Shown here: piece by piece, positions 49,901 through 61,400 of the stretch | Numbering within the stretch: the stretch's first letter is position 1 | Layout: each line of letters opens with the position of its first letter | Origin: Gymnorhina tibicen | Taxonomy: Eukaryota; Chordata; Aves; Passeriformes; Artamidae | Assembly (NCBI GenBank): GCA_013399875.1 | Contig: VXAZ01001688.1 | Span: 444,186-508,185, forward strand | Length of the DNA: 64,000 nt | Reading direction: 5' to 3' | Program-made: the position numbers and the translations under genes | The notes under the pieces: model-generated | Told to the model about the DNA's origin: nothing | What the model saw: the letters and a program-made list of their open reading frames with translations, nothing else | Database searches by the model: none

Positions 49901-51939
49901 TCCAACGTTGTCCATCAAATGTTGCATCTGCAGTAGTAATAATTCCCACTGCTGGCAAGTTCAGACTAAATTATTTAACATCACAGTACCTGGAGCTATA
50001 GCTGAAGGCTATGGAAAGCATAGTATTGTTTTTTCCTTATCTAATAAAACTATGGAGTTAATTCTTTTCTGCTCACATTTTGGATGAAATACTAGGTGCT
50101 TTCCACGATCTTTAAAGTCATCTAGACCACACCAGAGCTGTGCTTACAGCATAAGCTTCATCCATGACAACTTCATTGAGGACTACCGCGGGTTTTACTC
50201 CCAGTGGGGGTCATATGGGAAAGTGACAAACAAAGGAGTCCAGGGAATACAGGAGGTGGCATCTCTCCTAATTGCATCTGACATTTCCCTTTCATTTTCC
50301 TAGCCATCCAAAGGTACAGAGTGAGTAATCCCGTTCTTAATAATAATGTTAAAATGCCAATGGCACCAAGAAAGCCTTTGGAAAGTACTGCAGAAGAGGT
50401 ATAACATTTACATTCTGGAGAAGTTAAACACTACATGTAGACAGATCATCACTGGCTCTGGTGATGATTTCCAAGAGGGGACCTGAACAAGAGTAGGTCA
50501 TAATAATTATATTTGGTGTCTGTGAGCAGAAAAAAAAAGTAAATCTTCTTATGTCCATCCTCAGAAAGGAAGACACTTGCGCTTGTTCCGCCCTGCTGTG
50601 TCTCCACTGGAGGCCTGGTTTTTCCTTAGGGAAGGTGCAGTGATGCTGGATGCACTTGGAACAGCACTACAAGATGAAAGCCTCTGAGATGACAGAGATA
50701 CTTTCCACTCCGCACAGCATCAGAGGCTCTGGCCACTGCAAGCTACCAAAGCAAATCCCTTGTTGTCACAGTGTGCCCTGCACTGAGTATCACCGACGAA
50801 AACCCATCCTTCCACCCTCTGTTACTTGTTCCCCAGCACCAGGACAACACATGGATGATGCTACACGATCAGTGGTTCCTCTCACTGTCACTGTTTCTGG
50901 TGGTGGATTAAAAGGAAAGGTGACCATTATCTGAAAATACAGACCAGGAGTTTGGTGAGCTCTCGAAAAGCTTCCAAATGACACTGTTCACTATAAATGT
51001 GAGATTTACCAGAAAGGTCATTTGAAAGCCTACTCCGGCATTGTTTCTTTGCTTGGTGCCTCACTTTTGGGAAGAAGCCTGAATTTTAAAACCAAAATTT
51101 AAGCTGTGCTTCTTTCCCTGCTGAATTGCAGAAAACTAGGAGCCCTAATTATAATAAACTCTGATAATAATAGAATCCCACACTACTAATGTGCACCCAG
51201 AGAGATTCAAATGAGGGTGTGCATGTGCGCTGGGAAAGGATAAGCATAAAGCCGTAAGTGGCAGACTTTTCTTTCCAAGTGCCAGGCTAAGCAGAGCCAT
51301 GTAACAAACACAGGACCCAGAAGAATGGAATTTCCAAGAAGAGTGATCCTCAGCCACAAACACAGCTCTGAGGTGTGTTTTGAAGGGCAGACTCCGTCCC
51401 ACCGTGCCCCCATACACATTTATACCCTGTGCGAGTGGGGTGTGAGGGCAGGGAGTTGTTTGAGCAGCTCCTCAAGAGGCAAAGCAGCAGAGGTTCAGGA
51501 CCCCTTAACTGCAGCAGTCAAGTGCATTAACTTGTTTAATTTCACCCGGTGATTGCCAGACTCCCAGCTGGTGCAGCCTGGCACAGCTCCATGGATCTCA
51601 GCAGAGCTACTACAACTGACACGAGCTGGGGGTCTGGCCCAGTTTCTCAATTTGTCAGAGCCGGCCATTCTTAGGGCACTCTCCTGTCCTATGCAAATTG
51701 TCATCGCATTGGAGGCTTCAAACGCTGCAGAGCTGTGACAATTCCCACCAGCCACCCTTCTGCATCTTCACTCTCCTTCTTACAGGAATCCTGCAGGATT
51801 CCTGCAGGACTGACATCCCAATAATGCGAGCCGAACCCCGCAATGAGACAACGAACAAAACAGTTCGGTTACACCAGAATTTCTAACTTAGGAAAAGAAA
51901 AAAGTTAGAAAAAAATTCCAGCTTTGGAAAAAGAAAGGG
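43946..51939. other. Long non-coding stretch, no gene recognised
   Basis: Eight kilobases without a recognisable exon, RNA gene or transposon. Minor features are a polypurine run with seven Gs then seven As at 46687-46720, an AT-rich repeat-free block at 49090-49330, and a perfect 22-bp palindrome at 51783-51804. Frames such as 49621-50001 and 50650-50934 (plus) have no domain or splice support. Confidence 0.5.
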
Positions 51940-52434
51940 TTTGGCTGGGACAGAGTTAATTTTCATCCCAGTAGCTGGTGCAGTGCTGCGGTTTGGATTT
52001 AGGATGAGAATAACACTGATAACACAGGGATGTTTTAGTTGTTGCTGAGCAGTGCTTACCTTAAATCAAGGACTGTTGAGTTTTCCCATGCTCTGGCAGC
52101 GAGGAGCTGCACAAGGAGCCGTGAGGGAGCGTGGCCAGGTCAGCTGTCCTGGGATATTCCAAAGGGATATTCCATACCCTGGGATAACAGGGGCTGTGAG
52201 TAAACCGGGGGAAAACTGGAGGGAAAGCTAGTCAGGGGCCCCTGCTCCAAAACAGTCTTGGCATCACTTGCTTTGTATATTTTTTCCCCTTCCTTTCCTG
52301 TCCTATTAAACCATCTTTATCTCAACCCACAAATTTTACTCTATTTTTTTGCTGATTCTCTCCCCCATCCCACTGGAAGGAGGGAGTGAGGGAGTGGCTG
52401 TGATGTTTTGCTGCCTGCTGGGTTCAACTACAAC
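51940..52434 (+). mobile_element. Solo LTR of an avian endogenous retrovirus
   Basis: About 495 bp match, in order, an LTR that is abundant in passerine birds: GGCTGGGACAGAGTTAATTT, CAGTAGCTGGTGCAGTGCTG, TGATAACACAGGGATGTTTT, AGTTGTTGCTGAGCAGTGCT, GGTCAGCTGTCCTGG, GGGATATTCCATACC, then GCATCACTTGCTTTG and a U5-side block CTATTAAACCATCTTTATCT, CAACCCACAAATTTTACTCT, TCTCCCCCATCCCACTGG. ATTAAA at about 52304 is the likely polyadenylation signal. AAAGGG flanks both ends (51934-51939 and 52435-52440), a plausible target-site duplication. No gag, pol or env is present, so this is a recombined solo LTR. The 5' terminal TGT is worn; the exact class (ERVL-like suspected) is uncertain. Confidence 0.9.
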
Positions 52435-52591
52435 AAAGGGCAGCAGAACAGTAAATATCTAACAAAAGAACCTATCCCAGTAAAAGTGACACTGCAAGCA
52501 GCTAAAGCACTGAAAACAGTTATTTTATACGGCATGAAAATCAGCAATTTTACAAAGAAATGACTGTGAAATACATAATAGTGCTACTTCT
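52435..52591. other. Short non-coding spacer
   Basis: This is flanking DNA after the solo LTR, beginning with the candidate target-site duplicate AAAGGG. Nothing else is recognisable. Confidence 0.5.
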
Positions 52592-52624
52592 AAAAAAAAA
52601 AAAAAAAGAGAGAGAGAGAGAAAA
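52592..52624 (+). repeat. A-run followed by (GA)n simple repeat
   Basis: Sixteen A residues followed by about seven GA dinucleotides. A poly(A) turning into GA can mark the tail of an old retroposed sequence, but nothing upstream is recognisable as a SINE or a processed gene. It is probably length-variable. Confidence 0.95.
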
Positions 52625-55600
52625 CTGAATCAAAATCTGCATCCTCCCCCCCAAGCAAATGCCCATCATGCAGCCCAATAGGCTTAATCTGCCATAAAGC
52701 CAAAGACTTCCCAGAGGAGGTGATCGTTAGTTTGAACATTAATTTCCCTTCCCCTCTTCTTGTGTATCCATTAAGTGGAATAACAAGAAATGTTCATGGC
52801 CATAAGGTGTGTTTGATGGCAAGGAGTAAAAGAAAATGTGCAATTAAAAGATGTAAATGATAAACTGCACAACTTCTCAGCTGGCTTGACCAATGTGTGG
52901 GACTTGAGGGAGATGCAGGTTTTGTTCTCCCGCGTTGAGGTCAGCGAAGTGCAGAGACCCAAGGATGGAAAAAGTTAGAGGGGAAGAGAGCAATTATTAA
53001 TGCTCCATCTTTTCCTTGCTCGCTTAGATTTGCAGAACATGTTTCTTGAATGAGTTTGAAGCCCAACATATAAAAAGCTGACTATTTATATATTTGATTC
53101 TTTAAAAGCAATTAGGAATACAAAGCAGATGGTACGGCATTGTAGATTTCCCTTTTCATATTGCTTAAGCACTAGAGATCAATAAGTCTAATATAAACAG
53201 ATGATTTCCATAGCAGGGTTTATAATTAGCTGGCACTGAATGTGTCCAAACTCTAAAATAATTAGCAGAAGCATGTGGCACACCATTAAAACCTTGTGGC
53301 TTGTCTGCATTTACATTTATAATTATTAAAGTTAATTATGATGCTTGTGGTGTGGTTCCAAGCTCCTTTACAACTTAGATTAAATATTTTTTCAGTCCTA
53401 CTTTTTCTTTCAGCCCACCAAATGCCAGCACTTTCAACAAACCCCATTTCATCAAAAAGAAAAAATGGAGGTTATTTTTATAGGACTGACCTGAATATTT
53501 TCCTAACTAACACTTTTATTTTTCTAAAGGGACATGACACAGGAATTGAGTAACTCAGCATTTTGGGGAGAAAAAATCCTGATTAGACATAATAATTTTA
53601 AGGATGCCTAAGAAACCTTTATACTGAAGCCTGACGTACTGTTTTAAATAAAATTCAAACAAAGAGAAACCATTTAGTAATCAGAACATTTCAGCGACCT
53701 TCAAGAACTTACAGTAAAGTAAATCCTAATTTTACATGTTCTGAACCTGGGCAAATCACCATGAAAAAGGCAGCATGACTGGGTGTAAACATATATTGGG
53801 CAAGGACTTTTGGAGGTCCAGTTTGGGTTTACACATCTCTTCCCACAACCTGGGCTACAAAAAGCTCAATCAACCTGGTCACTCACGAAAATAATTTTCA
53901 TGAAGATTTATCATTAAGACATTCCGTGACACCTCCAGAACCCCAAAGAAGTTGTGCCGTTTGCATAATGTCTTTTCTCAATTATTCATTGCCCTGCATT
54001 TTTCTTTCCTTTCGTGTAAACAAAGCTGAATTCCACACTGCCAAACGTGGCCGAGTGAAATGGGACGGACGCCCCGCGGAGGAGTGACCCTGTGGGACAC
54101 GATGCTCCTTGAGGACACACCCCATGCTTCCGGGCCACCACTGTACTGGGCCGGCAAGTAAAAATAGATTTAATTTACCAGATGATGCAAATCATCTCAT
54201 CCTGTCCGATTAGGGGAGCACGATTGCGGAGAACGGCGGCTCTTCCATCACACATCGATGTGCCCGTGTGAAATTGCCCAGCACAGCCTTTACTCATCTG
54301 TTGTGCCCAACACTGGGCACAGCTCAGCTGCCCAGCAGAGGGGTTACACCCCAGGCTTTGCTGCTGCAGCTTGGGGGGTGAAATGTCCACTCCTGACATG
54401 GTTCAACTCTAGAGCCGCCTGGTGAAAACTTAAAATTTCTGCAGCCAGCTCCCCCCTGAAATCTGTGCAGTGACACTGACACCTTCTCTGCTCTCCCTGC
54501 AAGTGCAACCACCACGGGGGCAGGCACACAGGGAAGGGTTTGGGGAGCAGAAAATGCCACAAGAACCAAATAGCAGTGGGAATCATTCCCACACGCCATT
54601 CCCAGAGAGAGCAAAACCTAAATCTTTGCATACAAGTGGTTTTGATCAGCTGCTGGAGGTTACTGGATGCAGCAGATACCTCAGAACAGGCCACAGCTCT
54701 CTAACTAACCTCAACGGTGTTAGTTTTAATTCTGGGGTTTTTTTCAATAAAAGGAAATAAAATGTTAAAGGCCTCAGAGAGGATTAAGATTAGATTTTAC
54801 AGAAACAGAGCCTTCCACCTCCCAGGTGTAAGTATTTCACAGGCACAAGCACCCCCGTTTCTGAAATCACCGGGTCTACCCAATTTCTACTGCAGAGAAG
54901 CCTCCCCCACTTTTAATGCATTTCTGCTCTTCATATAACATGTCCATCATGAACTTCTTGGCCCTCGTTCTTGTTTCCCCTGGCTCAGGCCAGACCTGGA
55001 GATGTCTGGAATGTGACAAGGCAGTATTAGCCTGCCAACTATATTCTGTTAGCAAATTTATTTTCTTCTCCTAGACTGATGATAAAAATGTCATGGTGTG
55101 ATGCTTTAGCAGGCCCAAGAGCTGCCCACCTACAGCTGCAGGGCTTGAAGAGAGCTCGGAGCCAAGAACGCCATAAGGAGAGCAGACAGCAACTCCACCA
55201 ACTTTGCTCCTTCTGCATTGGTTATTCTCCTGCTAAATGATGCAATGTGACCCCCTCAGGGATTCCAAGTCTGATCATGTTTTTCTCACTATTTTTTCTT
55301 CCCTACTTCCTCCTTCTCCTTGACTAAAGCAGCCCAAACTGCTGAATTTTTCATGAAAGAGATAATATCATTGTACATAAGATAATGGCATTCAAATACA
55401 TCCATCTGCTTGTTAGCTCTGACTACATCGATTGTGTTTCTTCTGAAAGAATATTTACCAAAAGGGGGGGAAAAAAAGGAAAGGAAAAAAAGGTTCTCTT
55501 TTGTGGCATAAAATATGCACATTTTCATAACTGAAATACAAAATCCCTTTTACATACTTCAGATAAGAGAACAAAATGAACTGAGAAATTAAGAAAAGCA

Positions 55601-57129
55601 CCCTTGAGGTCTTGCCAGGACAAAAGTATTTCCTCCTTCCAATATTTCATTAAAAATCTAGACAGGTTTTACACTAAAACACCGTTGAGTTTTTTTTTCC
55701 TTTCAGTAAACAATATCTCGTTTCAGAGGTGAAATACTGCATGCCAATGATTGGGATTTTTACTAGCCTAAAAGTTTTCAAATGTGGTCAGAGGATTACA
55801 CCTAAGGCATCCAGTCTATCTCACTTTCCCATAAAAACTGCCCAACCTAAAGTAATTCAATTTATCATTTTATTCCTTTTTTTTGGCTATTCCAACAACA
55901 CAGAGTAAGACCGTAAAATATGTGATATCCAATTACTGAAAATGTGATGAAAAATTACTCTCAAAAGTAGGGCAAGCGAATATATTTACTGGATTTCAGA
56001 TGCTCCAGATAAAAAGGATAGCGAGATAAAAACTGCCTATCAATTTTATACACACTGAACTGCTTCCACTTCATTTCCTATAGGTCGTGTACAACCATCC
56101 CGGGTTTTGAAGTTTCATTTCAGCAAACAATATATTCTAATTGGCTTGTTTACATTTATTACCGCCACGTCCCAAACTCCGAGATGTGCTTTGTGCTCCT
56201 CCTTTGACCTGTTTAGTGCAGCAGCTCCCCCGGAGCTCCTGCCACCTTGCTTGGGATTTGAATAACTCCTGTTTAAAGAACAGCTACTGAACCAAAGGCT
56301 GCCTTCCTCTCACCGCCTTGAGCACATTTCAGTGCTCGCTGCTGAAATGGCAAACACGGCAATTAAATGGAAATGACAGCAGTTGATCTGATTATTTCCT
56401 TCCCTCCAATCTCCTTTTTATTCTAAGTTTGCATATTAAGGAAGCAGGAGGGAACAAGCCCCCTGAACGTTTGTCCCTTTGTTTGCTGGGGAGGAGGCCT
56501 GTGCACAGCGGGCCTCTTGAAGGGATCTCTGGAATGGGGCAAACGGGAAGAAATCCCGATCCACGGGCAACTTCCGCATCGCAAAGCCTCCAGCCCGCTC
56601 CCCTGCGCGCTTCGCTCCGGGATCCCAGGAGCTGCTGACGGCAGCTCTCCGTTCCCTATGAACTTCCCCTGCCTTCTCAGAGAGCTGTGGAAAGAAAAAT
56701 GCATTCTCCTGGAGCCAGGCTTAATCACTTGCAGTGTTTCCAGAATGGAAGCTGAGCTTGTGCCTTCTGTTTTTGGCTGCTGTGGAGCTTCTTTAGCATC
56801 ACACGAGGGTTCCTTCTCTTTCAGCCCAATTCGCTCTCTCCTGATTTCCACTCCATTAGCAGAGCCACACCTGCCTGAGTCCTAGAATCCCACAGGCTGG
56901 ACAGAGGGCAGCATCACCAGTACCCAGTGCCGTCTCCAACATTACTCTCCCCGATGGTTTCCTGAAGTGGAACTTCATCATCCCTTGGACACGGAGAGAA
57001 CGATGCCTAAATGTTCCTCAGCGACGATTTGGTTTATTTCGGAATTTAGTACAACCACATCTAAAGAGACTGCCATTTAATCACAGATGTTCAACAAGGG
57101 CAAAATTATTCACAAGTTTGGAGTTGTGA
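52625..57129. other. Non-coding stretch; AT-rich block and small CpG patches
   Basis: No gene is visible. The segment 53030-53350 is AT-rich, repeat-free and dense in TAATTA/ATTA words, a possible conserved regulatory element. CpG-enriched patches lie at about 54040-54260 and 56505-56665 (about 13 CpG in 160 bp). A polypurine run with seven Gs then seven As lies at 55460-55493. Frames such as 56423-56851 (minus) and 56517-56885 (plus) overlap each other and lack domains. Confidence 0.45.
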
Positions 57130-58400
57130 ATAATTTTTCAGCTCCATTGACCAACACGTCTCACTTTACACTGTAGTACTCCATATTAATAGCTGATGCT
57201 GCGTTTCCCAAATGATGGCATCTGTGTGGCAACCAGGGAGCGATTTTTCCTGGACAAATGCCTCTCCTTTCCCTGACTTCTGATCTGCTGCCTGTCGTAA
57301 GTTTACTGTGCAGCACAGACTGTGGGAGCTTTGTGTCCTAAATACAGAGGACATGTCCAGTCCAGCAAAATAATGCTATTATAATAATAATTGCTTCAAT
57401 ACTGTTTGTGCAATCTCTTTGCAAAATCTTGTTATTTGTGATTCTTATCCTATGACTTGATATGCATAATAGCTTGAAGGTGCTGGTGATGGAATTTTTC
57501 CAGCTCTTTGATGTGCCAGCAATGACTTGTCCATGTTTCACAGCCACAGACTAATGTGGAAATTACTACAGCAAAATAAACACTAAGTCTGGTATTCTGT
57601 GGGATACCATGCATGTGTCAATTTATGATGCAATCTCACATGCAAAACATGTATTTTTAATTCTGCACATGATTTCTTAGACATCTGATAGTCTCTTAAA
57701 AATAAATTAAATCCATAACCCACGCTAATATGCTGGTTCTATATCTTGCAGATGCTTTTCCAGCTCTGGACTAGTGCACAACCTTGCTTTTCTTCTGACT
57801 GACGATAAATCTGTGGACTTCAGCTGCCACAGCAAATTTGTTGGTCGTGAACTAGAGGTCTTCTATAGTGTGTGCAACGACAGCACAACCACCTGCGCAA
57901 AGGAGTTCACATATAACCTTCTCCTTCAGTGCTGTGGAGGCCTTCAATCTGCTCAGGTTAAAGAGCTTGCCAGATGTTCAAAATTTAATAAATATTCCTG
58001 GCATCATGTCTCTAGTGGCATCATCAATCATTACTACAAAGAACAGTCCAAAGAACAGTCTGTGCCAAAATATACCTTTGCTTGACTCCTTTTGCTATTA
58101 CAAATGGATCCAGCAGAGTGCCAGCCCCAGCCTCTATCCAGCACACCATTGTGCAGATGACGGATAATTTCACAAACTTTTCTGGACATCCAGGAGTTGG
58201 GAAATATTGCCAATAATTTTCACAGAGCTGGAAGTCTGAGAGCATCAAAAGCATTGCTAAGGTCAATGGAGACTTGTTACATGGGCGTGTGCTTTGCTCT
58301 GAGTGTTTTTTATTGAAAACATCTACTAGCACATCCTAGCCCCCTCTTGGATAATGGGCATCACCCTAATATCTGGGAACCCCTGGATCATATTCAGTCA
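57130..58400 (-). mobile_element. Dead non-CR1 LINE reverse-transcriptase relic, minus strand
   Basis: Reading right to left on the minus strand, non-LTR reverse-transcriptase pieces appear in family order: motif A as IDLSNAFD (about 58244-58270); GCPEKFVKL; the motif B region AKGVKQR (about 58077-58097); LFNLSRLKAST; ELLCAGGCAVVAHT (about 57870-57910), where the catalytic Tyr/Phe-Ala-Asp-Asp box has become Cys-Ala-Gly-Gly; then CETWTSHCWHIKELEKFH (57489-57542) and SIEA...WTGHV (57348-57400). These pieces sit in different frames with several stops (for example after HIKS near 57460), so the copy cannot encode an active enzyme. The GVKQ signature separates it from CR1, which has a GVPQ-type motif there. 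The exact clade is undetermined. No endonuclease domain was recognised upstream, so the 5' end is unknown. Confidence 0.85.
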
Positions 58401-61400
58401 GCACTTGTCCTTTTCCTGAAATTGGAATTGCTATAGGAACATCTTTATTTGTATACCAGAGTGCAGGAAGATAAAGGGGTATTTGACATTCACAGCCTAA
58501 GGGCGTACAGCTTAGGCATGTGAAGATGATGATATGCATCTGTTCCCAGAGGAATTAGAACTCCCAAATTCTTATACTTTTTTTTTAAATTTCCATTTTA
58601 AATATTATTTATCTACATTCCTCCTTAAATTTATTTAAAGTTAATTTTTCTATGTTATAAAAGGGCCAAACACAACTGTAAGGAGATTAGAATAGCTGAG
58701 TGAGGCCTTGCTGAGGTACATTTTGGTCTTTTTACAGAGAATTTAGGATACTTGTTTTTCCAAAGTACATGGAGTGACTCTTAACATGGCTTTACAGTAC
58801 TTGACATCTTAATTCCCTACACTTTTTTCTCCTCGATTTGATAATCTCCCTCCTACTGAGATCGTTATATGGACTATTTTTAGTTTCTTAAGGGCTCCTG
58901 TCCCACTTTCGACGCAAGTGTAAACTGAAAAAATCAACAAGAATTATGTCTAACAAATACAGAGGAGAAAAGGAATTGCCTTCTCCTGCTCCATGACAAA
59001 GATATCCAAGGGAAGTCTTGGTTTAGTGGAAGCAGAGGTGAAATGAGCACTTTCAGCAGTTCAGAATCATCAGACACATCTCTTCATGTTCGTCTGTTCT
59101 CAATCAAGAGTTGTTTAAATAGGAGTAAGAAGGCCTGAATCACTTATGTGCTTCACTGCTTTTGCCTCACATCGCTCTGCATTAGCAGGTACCCACTAAA
59201 GTCAAAAAGCCAACATTTAAGTTCCCCTTTTAGCTGCTGTTCAAGTGCTGCACCTTTTTCACAGGTAAGTTTTCCCAAAAGCAGAGGGACATGGAGCTCC
59301 TCATCCCGCTGCCAAATCACAGTCTCAAAAATCTTTAAAAATCCTACTTGGGAAGTACTGGGCCACTGTGCCCTTTTCAAGGTCTCGGACTGGGCACTAG
59401 CCACATCTCCAGCGCTGATGATGGAGTCCCATGAGTAAAACCCACATCTAGGGCTCCACAAAGAGTGGAGCTTCAGTTTTAACTGGAGGTGCAGAAACAT
59501 GTCTTTAGGGCTGAGCCAGCATCAAGAAAATATTCGAATCTCTCAGTTTAGATGTATCCAAAGTACATAAAGGCAAGTTGTGCATCAGAGAGAGGGATCA
59601 AGGCTTTCTTGCAATGGAGAGAGGACGGGCACGTGTCTGAAGAGAGTTCTGTCTTACAGGTTGATGTTTTTTCCCTTCTCATTTATGTCGTAAAATGATG
59701 CTAGCTAATTTTAATTTCTTTGTACATCCACTTGTTCGGTACCAAGAATTCACACTTGGCCACTATTGATTGTACGGACAGTAGGTCTGCATAGACAAAA
59801 CCCTTCCCAGAGTTCCCTTATCCCCATGGGTAAAGGTGTGCTCCTCAGACAGCTGCAGGATATTCTGTTGACAGGATTTGGCTTTCCTGGATGCCAGCCA
59901 GCTTGCTGACATCTTCCTTGACTGAAGGACAATTTGTTGATCAGGGGCTCAGTACTGTTTGGAAGATTTTGGCACGGGCAGCAGGTTAGGTCTGTATGTG
60001 CAGGGCCAGCAGCACACAACCAGCAAGATTCAGCTTCCTCACTGCTTGGTGGGGCTGAGCAAACAGGTTGTCAGCCCTTTGACAACCTTTAGGTTGTCTC
60101 AGACCCCATGGGGTACAAATACTTGGCAAGTCTTTGCATTCTTGCACATGCAGGCCCCCACTTGCAGCTGCCACTCGTGCTCCTGGGAGCTGCTGTGCAC
60201 ACCCTTGGAGTCACAGGCATGAGAGATGGAAGGACCCACTGACTGTCCAAGGGAAAATCTTCTGCAACTTAGGTCAGTGATTTTACACAAAAAGTCTTGT
60301 ATCAAGCAGCGTTGTTTTGGGTCTGCTGAGAGCATTGCTTTCAGAAAAGTATTCAGTATCATTTAAGGACTCAAAGGGATGGATAATGCTCCACATCCTT
60401 TGGGTAATCTTTTCCAGCATTATTTTCAGTGTTACACTAAAGATCAGTCTGGCCCACACAATGCAGCAGATTTCCCAAGAGCAGGTTGTAGCCAATTGTA
60501 ACTGGAGTTGATATATCATGCCATATTTGCCCAGCAGAATCTCAGATGGTTGCACAAGACAGAAACTGAGTTTCTGCACATTAATCTGATCTTTGAAAGT
60601 CCACAGGTCCAGGTAACATGTTGACTTGGAAATAGAGACCCTCTCAACTGACACTTCGACTGGATATTCTCTGTAATGAAACTTTGTAACGCAATTTCCC
60701 TTTTCTGACTGTATTTCTCAAACATCATTATTGCTGAGCATTGAGTTTGTTAAATGCTTACACCAAAAGCAGGGGCAAGATTTCTTAGGAAGATAAAGAT
60801 GTTTCTTCTTTTAGTGCTTAATCAGAAATTCGACATACTTTAAGGAACTGTAAATGACAGCTCTGGAATCCTGTGTCACATAGGAGGCAGGGAGCTGAAT
60901 TAGCACATTAAGTGGGACAGCCCCGTTGCTCAAGAGGCAGGGACGCGTTAGAACACAGCACTGGAGAACGTAACGCACACAGCAACCTCACCTTTGCATG
61001 GGAATGGACCCAAGCCAACATTACCGAGCTTGCCTGTCTAACATTAGAAACTCAGATCCATTTTTACATAAGTGACCTAATTGTAAGAGGTGTTATAAGG
61101 TAGGTGACGCAAAACACGGCCTCTTGAAAAATCAAGCATGAATTCATTGTAGTAGTTCTACCCTAAAATGTTCTCTTTACTCTCCATAACCACCATTCAA
61201 GCACAGAAGCATTTACCCTAAAACTTACTCCATGGGACAAACTCAGCAGCAAAACCCAAACTAAATGTTCCACTTGCCATGTGGCTGTCAGAGAGGAAAT
61301 AATTCAGGGAGGAGAAGGGAGAGAAAATAGGAAGGACATGCAGGAATATTAGCAAGACTTCCTTTAAAAGTTAAGTTCCTAAGAGCTAAGCTTTAAGGAA

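Noticed and set aside
60283..60654. Minus-strand 123-codon frame upstream of the LINE relic
   Set aside because: Considered as the LINE endonuclease region, but no endonuclease motif could be recognised. Left unannotated.
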